From contig CM043971.1 of the NCBI GenBank assembly GCA_014529385.2, positions 29,593,709 through 29,657,708 on the forward strand: a stretch of 64,000 bases of DNA, read 5' to 3'. The DNA is from Adiantum capillus-veneris. Taxonomy: Eukaryota > Streptophyta > Polypodiopsida > Polypodiales > Pteridaceae. Every line of letters begins with the position of its first letter. The stretch's first letter is position 1. Of the stretch, positions 52,501 to 63,732 are shown one piece after another. The notes beneath the pieces are model-generated. The model was given only the letters and a program-made list of their open reading frames with translations. It did no database searches and was not told the DNA's origin. A program made the position numbers and the translations under genes.

Positions 52501-53753
52501 ATCATGGTTGGAAAGTGCATCAGTTGGATATCAAAACTGCTTTTTTGAATGGTGATTTGCAGGAAGAAGTTTATGTAAGTCAACCAAGTGGTTTTGTTGT
52601 AAAAGGTCAAGAGCAAAAGGTATGTAGATTGCGTAAGGCTTTGTATGGTCTCAAACAGGCTCCAAGAGCATGGTATGAGAAGATACATACTTATTTGATT
52701 GGCCAGGGATTTCAGAATAGTCCAACAGAAAGTACTTTGTATGTCAAAAAGAGAGATGGAGTTCTCATTACGCTAACACTTTATGTGGATGATATGCTTC
52801 TTACAGGCAATAGTGCAGATGAAATTGAAGCGTTTAAAGATGCTTTGAGAAAAACCTTTGAGATGTCTGATCTTGGTTTGCTACATTATTACTTGGGTAT
52901 TCAATTTGTGCAATCAGAGGATGGCATATACATGCTGCACGTAAAATATTTGCCTAAAATTTTGGACAAGTTTGGTATGCAAAATTGTAAACCAATCTCT
53001 ACACCCGTAGAAATTGGATCAAAGTTGAGCATGCACGATGCTGGAGAACCTTTTGATGTACATACTTATGCAGCAGCGGTTGGTTACTTGATATATTTGG
53101 CAAGCAACACTCGTCCAGACATTCAATTTGGGGTTTCACAAGCAAGCAGATTTATGCATAGCCCAGGTATGCATCATTGGCAGGCTATGAAGCGCATACT
53201 TTGTTACCTTTCAGGTACCCCTAATCTTTCCATGTTCTTTCCAAGGGGGGATATGTATGGAAAGCACAATTCTATGCAGCTTCTTGGTTACAGTGATTCA
53301 GATTGGGCTTGTGATTTTGACACACGACATTCCACAAGTGGGAATTGTTTTTTCTTGGGAAATGCATGTATATCTTGGCTAAGAAAGAAGCAATCCACAG
53401 TGGCTACATCAACTTGTGAAGCTGAGTACAGGGCATCTTTCACGGCAACAGTTGATTGTGTATGGATACGCAGATTATTGGCAGATCTTTGTGAGTGTCA
53501 ACAGGCACCCACTACCATTTTCACTGACAGTCAAAGTGCTATGGCAGTTGCAAGGAATCCAGTATTTCATGCAAGAACAAAGCACATAGAGGTTCACTAC
53601 CACTATGTCAGGGAAAGGCTACATGCAAGGGAGATCACACTAACTTACTGTCCTACATAGGATAACATTGCAGATCTATTTACGAAGGCGTTATCATGAG
53701 AAAAGTTTGAAGCTTTCCGAAAAGCTTTGGGCTTACTCTCATACACATGGTGA
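49567..53753 (+). pseudogene. Copia D gag-pol, broken by stops and two frameshifts
   Basis: ATG 49567 (MAQSTEKEIFG). Gag continues to TAG 50233, then the same frame to TGA 50422. The zinc knuckle CHYCKKPGHYISEC (about 50374) lies between them. Then come protease FDSGASRHITS (about 50593), pre-integrase (ELWHARFGHVGYGSLMTL), and integrase with HSDVCGP, LRTDRGGEYMS and NGVAERKNR. An extra base in a T-run near 51847-51852 shifts the frame, and a second shift falls near 52284, at the start of RT. RT has YVDDMLLTG (52783) and RNase H YSDSDWACD; stops TAG 53658 and TGA 53697 break the C-terminus. Catalytic residues are mostly intact, so decay is recent. Its native stop is probably TGA 53751. Confidence 0.93.
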
Positions 53754-53785
53754 TCTGCTACCTTGTACGGATTCACACTATCACT

Positions 53786-53797
53786 ACAGGGGGGATT
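53786..53797 (+). other. Polypurine tract of copia D
   Basis: ACAGGGGGGATT before the LTR start TGTAGAC. Confidence 0.8.
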
Positions 53798-54076
53798 TGT
53801 AGACATGTAGTAGTGTTAGTGTGTATACGCGCTTCACCAGGGGCACTTTTCTCCCTCTAGGTTTTTCCCCCTGGACATCTAGTGTGAAAGGACACCTTAT
53901 CTCTTAGGGTCTCATATAAGCTTTGTAGCTCTGAGTTTGTACCTACTCTATTATTCTAATACAGAGAGATAGACTACAAAGATCTCGTACGCAAGCTCTG
54001 TGTCTTCTCCTTCTCCATCTTCTTCCTACTTTGAGTTGCTATCTTCCTTCTGTTTCCTGTTTCATCATCTTCAACA
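53798..54076 (+). repeat. 3' LTR of copia D
   Basis: 279 bp, pairs with 48900-49178, followed by AGTGC. A frame beginning inside it and reading into B sequence is accidental. Confidence 0.93.
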
Positions 54077-54081
54077 AGTGC

Positions 54082-54236
54082 TTGATAAAGAACAAAAAAT
54101 CAGATACCAAAAGGCATTCAATACGCTAAAAGCATTAGGAGATTTCGGAGGTCTTTTGGAGGGCCTTTTAGAAGAGAGAGAAAAAAGCGCTCCTCCAATG
54201 AAAGAAGAGCTTACGTTACGTAGAAAAATAGATTGA
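54082..54236 (+). pseudogene. Element B accessory gene, part 3: C-terminus
   Basis: In phase with the part 2 frame ending at 48899 once copia D and one AGTGC copy are discounted. It encodes a charged helical end (KALGDFGGLLEGLLEEREKS) and stops at TGA 54234-54236. From about 54133 the coding sequence is also the left arm of a long inverted repeat, so the C-terminal 34 residues may derive from that foldback. Confidence 0.6.
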
Positions 54237-55064
54237 TATTAAGAAAAATATAAAAAAGGTGTCAATGGTCCTTGAAAACGGGCGTCTTTTCATTCAATGC
54301 AAATGTCTTTTTCATGAGGTAGGCAACATTCATTTAATACAGCTTTCGTCATCATTAAAATTTTAAAAATCACAAAATTGTCAATTAGTGTTGAAATTTG
54401 AAGCTTTTGACACCGCCAATATGTTCGGAACGGCCAAAAACCTAAAAAACGCCTATTTACTTGCCTCAATCTGACACCCAGAGAGGGACAAATCGCCAAA
54501 AAACCCCTAAAAAGGGGATTTTGGATCATGGCGCGCGAGGGACCATTTGGAGAATTCTAAATGACCCTCTGCGCGTCGTGATCCACTTTTTTTATTTTTT
54601 GCCTCACGGCGCGCGGAGGGCCATTTAGAATTTTTCAGATGGTCCTCCGCGTGCCGTGAGGCAAAATCTCCTAATTAAGGGTATTTTGACAATTTCTCCC
54701 TCTCTAGCTGTTAGATTGAGGCAAGGAGATAGACATTTTTAAAGTTTTTGGTCATTTTGGACGCATTGGCGATATCAAAAACTTTATATTTTAACACCAA
54801 CTAATAATTTTGTGATTTTTTTAATTTCAATGATGACGAAAGCTATATTGAATGAGCGTCGTGTACTTCATGAAAACGACACATGCATTAAATGAAAAAG
54901 TGACCGTTTTCAAGGATTTTTATAAAGTTAGGTTCACTTTTCAGAGTGTTCAGTTGTCCTTTTGGACGTACGCAACAAGCGCAAGTATATTTTAAGAACA
55001 TTTTCTAGAGAGAGAAATACAATATCTTAGAAGGCCTCCAAATGACCTCTGAAATCTCCTAATG
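54133..55064. repeat. 930-bp foldback (long inverted repeat) in the 3' region of B
   Basis: Left arm 54133-54584 and right arm 54601-55064 are inverted copies, roughly three quarters identical by eye, around a T-rich 16-nt spacer. Matching blocks from outside in include CATTAGGAGATTTC/GAAATCTCCTAATG, CTTTCGTCATCATT/AATGATGACGAAAG, TTGCCTCAATCT/AGATTGAGGCAA and the GC-rich centre GCGCGCGAGGG/CCCTCTGCGCG. Each arm ends in its own smaller hairpin (54523-54584 and 54601-54661). No clear target duplication flanks it. It may be a foldback or MITE-like insertion, or an inverted duplication of B sequence. Confidence 0.85.
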
Positions 55065-55130
55065 ACCGCGTTGCCAGCCGTCAACCCGAAGACTACTTCA
55101 ACCCATAAAGCTGTGTCAAGGAACGACACA

Positions 55131-55147
55131 GGCGAGGAGGGGGGAAA
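55131..55147 (+). other. Polypurine tract of element B
   Basis: GGCGAGGAGGGGGGAAA immediately before the 3' LTR start TGTTAGC. Confidence 0.85.
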
Positions 55148-56069
55148 TGTTAGCAGCAAGGTAACGCGGATACCATTTTTCGGAGTTCTCATTGTAAAAA
55201 CACTTATTATTTTGATAAATCGGCAATATTGTAAGTCCTATTTTTTTAGATAAACCTTGTAATTGATGAGTCGGGGCTACAAGCTTCCAAATTGTATCAA
55301 CCTGTCATTACCCATCTTTGGTAGAACTCCCAGATTATTAGTTTTGACCACCAAAAACCTTGGCTAAGGTATAAAAGCCAATTTTTGTAAGTTATTATTA
55401 AGTTTTTGGATAATGAAATACACAGCATGAGCCATCAGCGCTCACCTCTCTCCTTCTTGCGCTTCCTACTCCCTCCCCGGTTGTCACATTGCAGTCGCGT
55501 TTGTTGCATTGCAACCGCAGGTAAGAGCTCTACAAATTGACGTAAGCACATCACAGTAATTCGTAGCTTTTGACATCACCGGCCCGTGGACTAATTTCAT
55601 CATAAGTAAGAATTTATACTTCAAAATCAAAAACTAAGCATAGGCGGGGTATTGGGCATCATTGCTAAGCATTTAGATGCATTCTGGGTCGAAAACGACT
55701 AGGTCAAAAATCCACTGCTGTTAATAATCATGATTTTGGCACTTGACCTAAAGTGGGGTTTGAGACCATAAGCATGTGTGATCAGGTCTTATAAACATGT
55801 CCTAGAAGTTTCATTACGTTTGGATGTCATTTGATGTTGCAATGGATGTGATTTGTTTGCTGATGAGCGATTGGCTTTTAGTGATTTCAGTCACTTGAGT
55901 GTAGCTTGAGTTAGATGCGAGTTGTTAGTTGTTTTTCGAGAGATTGACACCCTCTTGTAGCCTCTATGCACTAGTCGAGTCGGCTTCATCCCATGGATTG
56001 ACAATTTAATCATGGTTCTTGCTAATATTGCAATAAGATAGGATAATGAAGTTAAACACGCGTCCCACA
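55148..56069 (+). repeat. 3' LTR of element B
   Basis: 922 bp, TGTTAGCAGC...GTCCCACA, followed by GGTAC. Keeps the TATA box (55370), the donor-like CGCAG|GTAAGA (55521) and a palindrome half-site (55720). Confidence 0.9.
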
Positions 56070-56726
56070 GGTACTTCACTCACATGTATTGCCTATGGTA
56101 CTAGAGCCTTAGAGGTTCCGAGTGTGGGCGCTTTTCCTTGAAAAGCAAAAAGCCCAAGGCATACAAAATAAGCACACATACCAAAATTGAATCAATGTGA
56201 AAAGACTTTGGGGGGTCAAAGAAAAGGGAATAAATCAGGTGATGATTTCATGAGCAATTTCTTTTATCGTAGCTTAACTACAAGGTCTTCTAGGTATAGC
56301 CTCTAGTCAGCCCTCGAACATAAATTACTTTTCTCTCGGGGTTAAACAGCTTAATTGACCAGAGAGAATTGAGAAGCTTGCCCATGGTATCAATAGTTGA
56401 CCTCTAGTGCCTCTCGACCGTTAAATTAGCGACCCCAGACTTTTTTTTTTTTAACCTTTACAGCTGCTTATGCGTTTGATTATATTACAACTTAATGATT
56501 TACTGCTAACAAATTGCTTAATATTCTGTTACCAATCAATTTGTGTGTTTACAACTGCATATGCTTTTTAATTATATATGAGAATGCAATTACTGTGCCA
56601 ATTTTGGTTGATTTTGTAGTGATTGAAGAAGGCTAAGGACATTCAATCTCAAATGCTTTTCGACCTCCACGAGCAAGCTTCATCTCAATAGATTCTGAGG
56701 ACGGAATCTACATCAAGAAGGGGAAA
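56070..56726 (+). other. A2 3' non-coding region, second part, with purine tract
   Basis: Continuation of 13445. No gene. The end (CATCTCAATAGATTCTGAGG ... AAGAAGGGGAAA at 56715-56726) matches the pre-LTR region of A. Confidence 0.7.
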
Positions 56727-57005
56727 TGGACACCCTATCACCTTCGATGAACGCCTTATTATTTATTTGATTGAGTCATGGAGCGGGCTTGTCGGTCCAA
56801 TAGGTGTGTAGGTGACCGTCGATGAGAGGCGCACCACTTATCTTATTTTTACAGTAGTTTTACAACAACCGACCACTGTGGACGTCCATGTGCGACTGGG
56901 TCAAACTCTTATGAAAGGTCCATTTGACCTAAAAATCCTCATTCTTGGAGGTGCAAGCTAAGAAGTCCTCTTGCTCTACCTATGTCTTCCCCTCCTTCGT
57001 GTGCT

Positions 57006-57093
<88 letters not shown>

Positions 57094-57287
57094 TGATCGA
57101 GCATTACGACGACGAGGCGGTTGCGCGCGATGGCTCCTTCTTCTTCGCAGCACAGGATCCTTCATGATGGAAACATTGAACGGTGAGTAACACACCCTTG
57201 CCCATTTGAGCTTACTAGGATCTTCTAGTTGTGTGCAGCCATTCGTGGCTCGCATACAATGTTTTGGCAAATCCTCAACCTTCAACA
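56727..57287 (+). repeat. 3' LTR of element A2
   Basis: 561 bp starting TGGACACCCTATC and ending CCTTCAACA. It is related to the A LTR throughout (GGGCTTGTCGGTCCAATAG, GATGAGAGGCGCAC, (GT)n(GA)n, GAGCTTACTAG). It lacks the first 20-odd bases of the A LTR. No 5' partner in the window. Confidence 0.8.
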
Positions 57288-58208
57288 CGTGTGGCAAAGC
57301 ACATAATTGACTATATTTGAAATTTTTTTACACTAAACTTATCTATATTCTCTAGGTTTACCTTCAAGTTTAAAATTTACAGGTAAATTTTAAAATTTGT
57401 AGGTGGAATTACACTAAACAAAGATTTTTTTCACCAACGTTGTCCTTCAAAGTTCCAAGATTTTATGATTTTCTCTAGCATATTGATGTATTTTTTGAAA
57501 GACGCCCATAAAAAGAAAACAAAATATCCCAAAACATGTAAAATGCCTAGCCAAAAGCAACCCTAATTGTAACCCATGTCACAAAAACCAACCATGGTCT
57601 AGGATTCATTTGTTATGGGCACCCTTATTGTAATTTTGACAAGTAGGTCACATTTTCCCTTGTAAGGGCAATATATCCTAAAAATAGGCAACCCTACCAT
57701 GCGAATATTGTCTTAATAATCATCCACACCCAATTTAACCCTACCAAAATTCTACTAAAGAAAATCTTCCTTTTGGTTTAATAATAAGATACCATGGTCT
57801 CCAAAAATTGCAAAAGTGCTTATCATGGTTGTGGAAAGTAATTTAGAAAGAGTGCATCGGTTCACTTTCTTGTTGAGATATTTATACATACGACATTTTG
57901 TCTTAAATTTTTTCTTTTAAGTACAAGATTTTACACATTCAAAGAACGACAAAGTACAAAAATGACTTTATCTTCCAAAGATATTTTTGTTTATAACTAA
58001 CCAAAAGTCTCTTTTTCAAGAGAGCTTAAAAGTTTTAAAAATGGTAAAGTTGAGAAACACACTAAAAAAAAAGGTGACTCCAATCAACACATAAAAGCAC
58101 CACCGTTGCAAAATGAGCCCACTTACTTACAAAACCAAACATAAATTGAGCAACATGGCCAATGTTGACCTTGCATGGGAGTGTGAGCATTGCAACACTG
58201 AAAAATAG

Positions 58209-58250
<42 letters not shown>

Positions 58251-59695
58251 GGAATCTAGCCTTCATCTCGTATCTCGCAGTTTGTGTCACGTGTAAAAGG
58301 GACTCCCCTCCGCCATATTATGTTAAGTAGATAGAGAAGCTTGTTAGAAGCCTAGTTTACACACAAACCTGGAGCAGCACGGACGCACATACAGAGATAA
58401 GAAAGGCACTATCACCTTGACCATTGTATGAAGGGTGGGAAAGATGCGCGCAAAGGGGAGGGCAGCCACGATGTTTCATTCTTGGAGTTTCCAATAATCC
58501 GTGCATTTTCATGTCATTATGGCACTGATCTAAGGAAGCAATGACAACTTTGTTTATGGGGGAAGTCTACCCAAATAAGCATGAGCATGCAATGAATGCT
58601 ATTGGTACAAACGACAATAGGTAATGGCTTTGTTCAATGTTTTGTCTATTGACTATAGCGACTCACATTTCTACCTAGGCACTTCTGTTTCCTACGCATT
58701 GAACAAACATGTTTTTGGAGAGGGTTCCTCAAGTTGCACATGATGAACAACCTCGAGCTTCTTTTCCCAACCCAAGTTACACATCTCCTACGATAAATGA
58801 AATCAAGTTACACATCATACCGAGTCAAAATCTCATCTGCAGAGAAGCCCTTATTATGCATATACCAAAAACAACCCAATGCTTCCTGACCTTGCTCCTA
58901 TTGGAGCTCCCATTGAGCATAACCTTTTATCAATGCATCTAAAGGGACCATTTCCCAAATAGGAACACTTTTGCACATACACTCACTTTGCTTTAGCTGA
59001 AAAGCTTCTTTGCCTTGCTCATGTTAGACATACCATAGTACCAAAAGACGACATCCCGGACCAAAAGCCCATTTAGAGAAGCCCATACTTGTGTTCACTA
59101 GATACAACCATTTTCTTCCTAGCTGGACATAATCTACAATCAATCAACGACATGACGAAAGGTTGTGAAGTAGATCACTGGATGCATGAAAAGCTACATT
59201 TAAAAACCTATGCATGTAGTGAGTCCACGACAACCGTACTACTTTATCAGAGCAGATGGATGGGTGGCCAATCATTGGGTGGGTGGTCAAGCTAGTAAAT
59301 TTCAATGTACACTAGAGGAAAGAAGGCAACTATAGGAGCCAGGCAACTACGATAACCACAGACTCGTGTTTTTGTAACCTACAATTGCAGAAAGATGATG
59401 GAGTTAAGCCAGGAGCACATTCAAAAGGGGGGCATGCTAATATGAATTAAGGGTTAGTCTAGTAGCATAGGCAAATTGAGATTTCTCAATCCCAATAATA
59501 TTACCACGGCCTTGGCTATCTTTGGAGCTTCTGATGAAAACAACACGGATAGGAAGAAGAGCATAAAAGCTACTAGCACAAAACATGCCATTCATGTCAA
59601 GCAAGAGCACCCATCCACATACACAGAATTTTCAGTTTAGAGCCTCTTCAATGGTCGATCCAAAATGTTGGTCTTCTCTCCAGCAACACTCAACA

Positions 59696-59873
59696 AGAAG
59701 GATGTCAAGTCCTTTGTATCTGAGGTGGTTCCTTCCCAATCTATCTATGGAAAATAGCTAGGATATGACCTTCAAGGATGGTAAAGAAGGATGTCAAGTC
59801 CTTTGTATTTGAGTTGGTTCCTTCCCATTGCATCTATGGAAAATAGCTAGAATATGACCTTTAAGGATGGTAA
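59696..59873. repeat. Tandem duplication, two 89-bp units
   Basis: AGAAGGATGTCAAGTCC ... ATATGACCTT.AAGGATGGTAA repeated head to tail at 59696 and 59785 with about 8 differences. Confidence 0.85.
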
Positions 59874-59881
59874 TGAAATCT

Positions 59882-59924
<43 letters not shown>

Positions 59925-60181
59925 GCACACACGCACACACAATAAGGGCATGATTGCCGAGCAACTCAAAAACTTGGTTTTCTTTCTTAGGATATAAGGG
60001 TGAGCTCCCTTGATTCCCCAAACAATTTGGTATTGTTGATATAATTGTTCTATTGTGATAGGAAAACCAAATATACTCCTTCTTACTGCGTGAGGATGTC
60101 ATATTCACACCGATTTAAATAAGGTTGGGTTTAGATTGCCCAACACACCCCTCCTTTTTCAAATGTGGGCCAATGATCGCA

Positions 60182-60418
60182 ATCGCCTTAGTTGAGGCAG
60201 TTCACACTGTATAATGATCTTTGTTATCCATGCTTATGTGGTGTTCCTAATTCACACCCACGAAGCTCATCCATCTTCTAACCTGCTCATCCTAATTGCC
60301 TTATTTGAGCCAATTCACACTATCTAATAATCTCATAATGATCTTTGCTATCCATGCTTATGTGGTGTGCCTAACTCACACCCACGAAGCTCCTCCATCT
60401 TCTAACTTGCCCATCCTG
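60182..60418. repeat. Tandem duplication, about 112 and 125 bp units
   Basis: Shared text: TTATCCATGCTTATGTGGTG / CTATCCATGCTTATGTGGTG, CACACCCACGAAGCTC and CCATCTTCTAAC. The second unit carries a small insertion (CTAATAATCTCA). Confidence 0.85.
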
Positions 60419-61213
60419 TTCACAACTTGCTTCACAAGTCCATCCAATCGCATGGTAATGTAACATGAACCTGCTTGCTTTTCCACAATTGTATGTGAAC
60501 AACACATTGGACACTCCACAAGTCAGATATGCATTGGGGTGGAAAAAGGTGCAAGTAGCTATGCGCAGTCTGAGCAAAGCCTAAGGCTAGGTTCAAATGG
60601 GATGGCGGCAGAATGGAACTTGTAAGGTGCATGCTTCCTGTGTGCACCCATTAGGTTACAAAATCCCGATCCACCCCGAAAGATACACATTGTCGGGCTC
60701 ACCCGAGAGTGCAAAATTCGGAGATGTCATCTTGAACTTTGTACGTCAGAATTGCAACCAATAGCATACATTGCTAGGCTACATATTGTTGTTTTTATCT
60801 GCTACCACCATTGTTTACCTAAACATTAACGTCATTCTGTGTGAACATGAGGACAAAGTCAAGAAAAAATCCCAGAATCTACCACTGGGCTCGTCTAAAC
60901 GTCGCCTAAGAGACCAACAAAAGGTGATGGTGTTAGTTGCCCATGGGAAAATCATAATACCCATAGAGATTATTTTGTGAAAAAAGTCCCTCTGAACTCC
61001 TACATCAACTGCCTAAGGCTTGAATCCCACTTCTAACAGGGGAGCACAACTTCAATGAGTCTATTTTATTTTGGATGCAGGTCACATGCTAGTAGCTTCA
61101 AAAAAGAGAAATCTAAGTGATGCCTATCATATTCGACTAGAACTCCTACAGATCATGTAGGTAACTATTGGTGTTGAGATACAAAAGACAAAAATAGTAA
61201 GTTGTTCGAGAAA

Positions 61214-61679
61214 ACACTAAGTTTTATTTTGGGATAAGCAGATTCGAGTGGTGATATTTTACTGTTGAGAATAATAGTATACAAGTGGCTTTGAATAAGT
61301 TTTCTCTTACTACCGTCGGAGGCGGTGGGAGTCTCACTTGTTTCAATAATGGTCCAAGATCATGAAGAAATTGCCTTGATTCATAGACCTAGCACATGAG
61401 ATGGAGTGAGACTCTCATTGGGGTTTCTATAATTCAAGGCTACACTAAGTTTGCTTTTGGGATAAGCAACTTCAAGTGGTGATGAAAGTATTTTAGTGTT
61501 GAGAATAATAGTATACAAGTGGCTTTGAATAAATTTTCTCTTATTGCCGTCGGAGGTGGTGGGAGTCTCACTTGTTTCAATAATGGTCCAAGATTATGAA
61601 GCAATTGCCTTGATTCATAGACCTCGCACATGAGATGGAGTGAGACTCTCGTCACTTAGGTTTCTGTAATTCTCGGCTT
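61214..61679. repeat. Tandem duplication, about 228 and 238 bp units
   Basis: Both units start ACACTAAG and share GAATAATAGTATACAAGTGG, GGGAGTCTCACTTGTTTC and CACATGAGATGGAGTGAGAC. About 92% identical by eye. Confidence 0.88.
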
Positions 61680-62084
61680 ATTGCCAACCCCTGCATTTTC
61701 ACACATGGTTGAAAATATGCTCTTGAAGATGTTCTCTCCTAGGAGGGAACACAGGGGTTGCAATCATGGAATGCATATTCATATCATGATATGTTCTTTG
61801 ATGCAACGTCGAAATCTCTAATGCATGTGCATTCCGCTTCAGAGAGACTCACAGTAATGCTCACTGAAAACGGATCTTGATAACCATTAGAAAAAAGGGG
61901 AAATTAAAAATTTTGATTTCTTCAAGGATTTTCCTGTATTTTTTGTAGTCTGTGACAAAATATCTTTTTTTTTTTTGAGAGTGTTCAAACTTGGGCTTGA
62001 AAAGGTTTCTTCCGCTTGGAAGGATTGGAGGGGGGAGTGGAAGACAAGGCAAAGAAAAAAAGAGAGGGAGGCTTGGCGTGGGGA

Positions 62085-62116
<32 letters not shown>

Positions 62117-62640
62117 AGGGGAGGGAGCCCTACATCGGTCCTATGGACGGATCACACACTTGTTATAAAATAAAGGGAAATTACAAAAATTTCCATCTTC
62201 TAATTTATGGAAAATCCCAAAATCCTCTCAAATTTCAAAAATTCCCAATTAAATCCGTCATATTTGACCAAAATTTCCCAAAATACTCTTCAATTTGTCC
62301 AAAACTCCCAAAATACCTCAGTAAAGAAGATTTCTTTTGCAACTCTTCATAGGAAGATTGGTTCTCCCTCAATAGAAGATGATATAAGTAGGATATGATA
62401 TGGTATTGTGGGCTCCTAAGATGAAATTGTTCATTGTCCTTAGACACAGATGTCTCCATTTGTGACCGCATTCGTAAATAGTTTTGTCTAGAAAACTTAA
62501 AAATAACTCCCCCTTATCATAAATATAAGTATATGCAAAAATCGGAGCAAATACATCCCAAAACAATACAAGGATATATTGGGAATTTTTAAAATTTGAG
62601 AAATTTTTTTCCACAAATTAGAGGGGTATTTTGGTAATTT

Positions 62641-63340
62641 TCCCGAAAATAAATGAGGGAAGGTTTTTTTTGTGTCACCTCACTCTCTCTCACACACAAT
62701 AAGGTAATAGAGTTTGGGATTTCAGAGAAACGTGGGAGACACATTGTGGAGGGGTACTAAAGGTCCCCACACGGTTTGCATAGAAACGCTACCTTATTCG
62801 GAGTCCAAAGGTATCAGACCCCCTCGCAAACGCGTTTTATTCCTTGGCCGTATACGCGCCCTGGAAGCACTAAATAAATAATAAATAAATAGGTTATTAA
62901 TAGACAAGAAATTCGTCAATATGATTTATCCACTTCCCTTACCAGTCCCATTAAAATTCTTAAAAAACATTTATTTATTTTACGCTATGCTTTTTAATCC
63001 ACTTAAAAAGTAGATAAACCAAATATATAAAAACAGAAAAAGAAGATTGATTTTCTGCATTCCTCGAAATTTTTTCAGAGAATTGTGTTTTCTACGTTTT
63101 TTCAGTGGTCAGCGCAGCGCGTCTGCGCGTTCAAATTTTCGACTTTTTCAAGAGCGAAAATTTCCACATTTCTTGTATTTTCTGCAGAATATGCCATTTT
63201 TCCCGACAATTGCTCGCCTCGATCTGCTGTTAAAATTTTTATGCAATTTTTGTGCACAATGTTTTTTGTCGATGTGCTGTATGGCACTACCTCTCCATAA
63301 CTGCACACCCCCCGACTCTCACATTTTCACAGAGAGAGAT

Positions 63341-63343
<3 letters not shown>
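62641..63343 (+). promoter_or_regulatory. Presumed promoter region of the terminal gene
   Basis: AT-rich upstream region with AAATATATAAAAAC (TATA-like at 63025-63035). That lies 700 bp from the ATG, so either the 5' UTR is long or contains an intron, or the true TATA is elsewhere. No frame here looks coding. Confidence 0.3.
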
Positions 63344-63384
<41 letters not shown>

Positions 63385-63461
63385 TTTTGTGTGTGCACCT
63401 CTCTCGCTACACACACATACACGCATAGCTGCGTTTCTCTCTCTGTTTTACGCCTCTTGCG

Positions 63462-63496
<35 letters not shown>

Positions 63497-63619
63497 AACA
63501 GGGGGCAATCACGAGCAGGAAATTAACCTTCCACATCAGTTCCATTACGTTTTGTTTGCGTTCTCGATCTCCCTAGCTTTCCGTCTGCCTCACACACATA
63601 GAGATACCCATCTCCCTCC

Positions 63620-63650
<31 letters not shown>

Positions 63651-63677
63651 ACGCACACACACACACACACACACACA
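63344..63677 (+). repeat. CT/CA microsatellites in the presumed 5' UTR
   Basis: (CT)n at 63344-63381, (CT)n(CA)n at 63464-63497 and (CT)n(GC)n(AC)n at 63618-63677. Pyrimidine-rich CT runs just upstream of a start codon are common in plant core promoters and 5' UTRs. Confidence 0.75.
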
Positions 63678-63732
63678 GGACTTCACCTTCTTCCCCCATT
63701 CATCCTCCCTCACACACCCTCTCAACAGAAGC

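Larger units (their letters stand above)
48900..54076 (+). mobile_element. Copia D: defective Ty1/copia retrotransposon, TSD AGTGC
   Basis: 279-bp LTRs at 48900-49178 and 53798-54076. AGTGC at 48895-48899 and 54077-54081. LTRs differ at about 9 sites by eye. The gag-pol has stops and frameshifts, so it is inactive now. It interrupts the B accessory gene; the B frame resumes exactly after the duplicated target. Confidence 0.95.
13446..56069 (+). mobile_element. Element B: giant OTA-type gypsy retrotransposon hosting A, C and D
   Basis: The two LTRs are exactly 922 bp each (13446-14367 and 55148-56069). Flanks are GGTAA on the left and GGTAC on the right, consistent with a 5-bp target duplication carrying one change. 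Subtracting A, C, D and one target-duplication copy of each leaves about 19.6 kb, in the size range of Ogre-like giants. The order is LTR, tRNA-Asp-like primer site, leader with palindrome repeats, gag, protease, RT, RNase H, integrase, second retropepsin-like domain, W-V-P-K tail, promoter, intron-containing accessory gene, foldback, purine tract, LTR. LTRs differ at about 50 of 922 sites by eye, the oldest intact-ended insertion here. gag-pol carries many stops, so it is not autonomous today. Confidence 0.9.
57288..62640. other. Non-coding flank with microsatellites
   Basis: AT-rich sequence outside the nest. Frames up to about 80 codons exist but have no recognisable similarity. (TC)n tracts lie at 58210-58247 and 59884-59922 (then CG/CA), and a CT/CA run at about 62082-62115. 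Three tandem duplications are listed separately. No transposon protein is visible. Confidence 0.6.

Noticed and set aside
54000-54236. Frame starting with Ser/Pro-rich residues and ending in a Lys/Glu-rich helix
   Set aside because: The first half is copia D LTR sequence; only 54082-54236 belongs to the B accessory frame.
58709-58942. 77-codon plus-strand frame in the flank
   Set aside because: No homology, composition like surrounding non-coding DNA, no promoter or splice context.
60371-60647. Two overlapping minus-strand frames of about 70 codons
   Set aside because: Overlapping alternative frames in AT-rich flank, one crossing the end of a tandem duplication; no recognisable motif.
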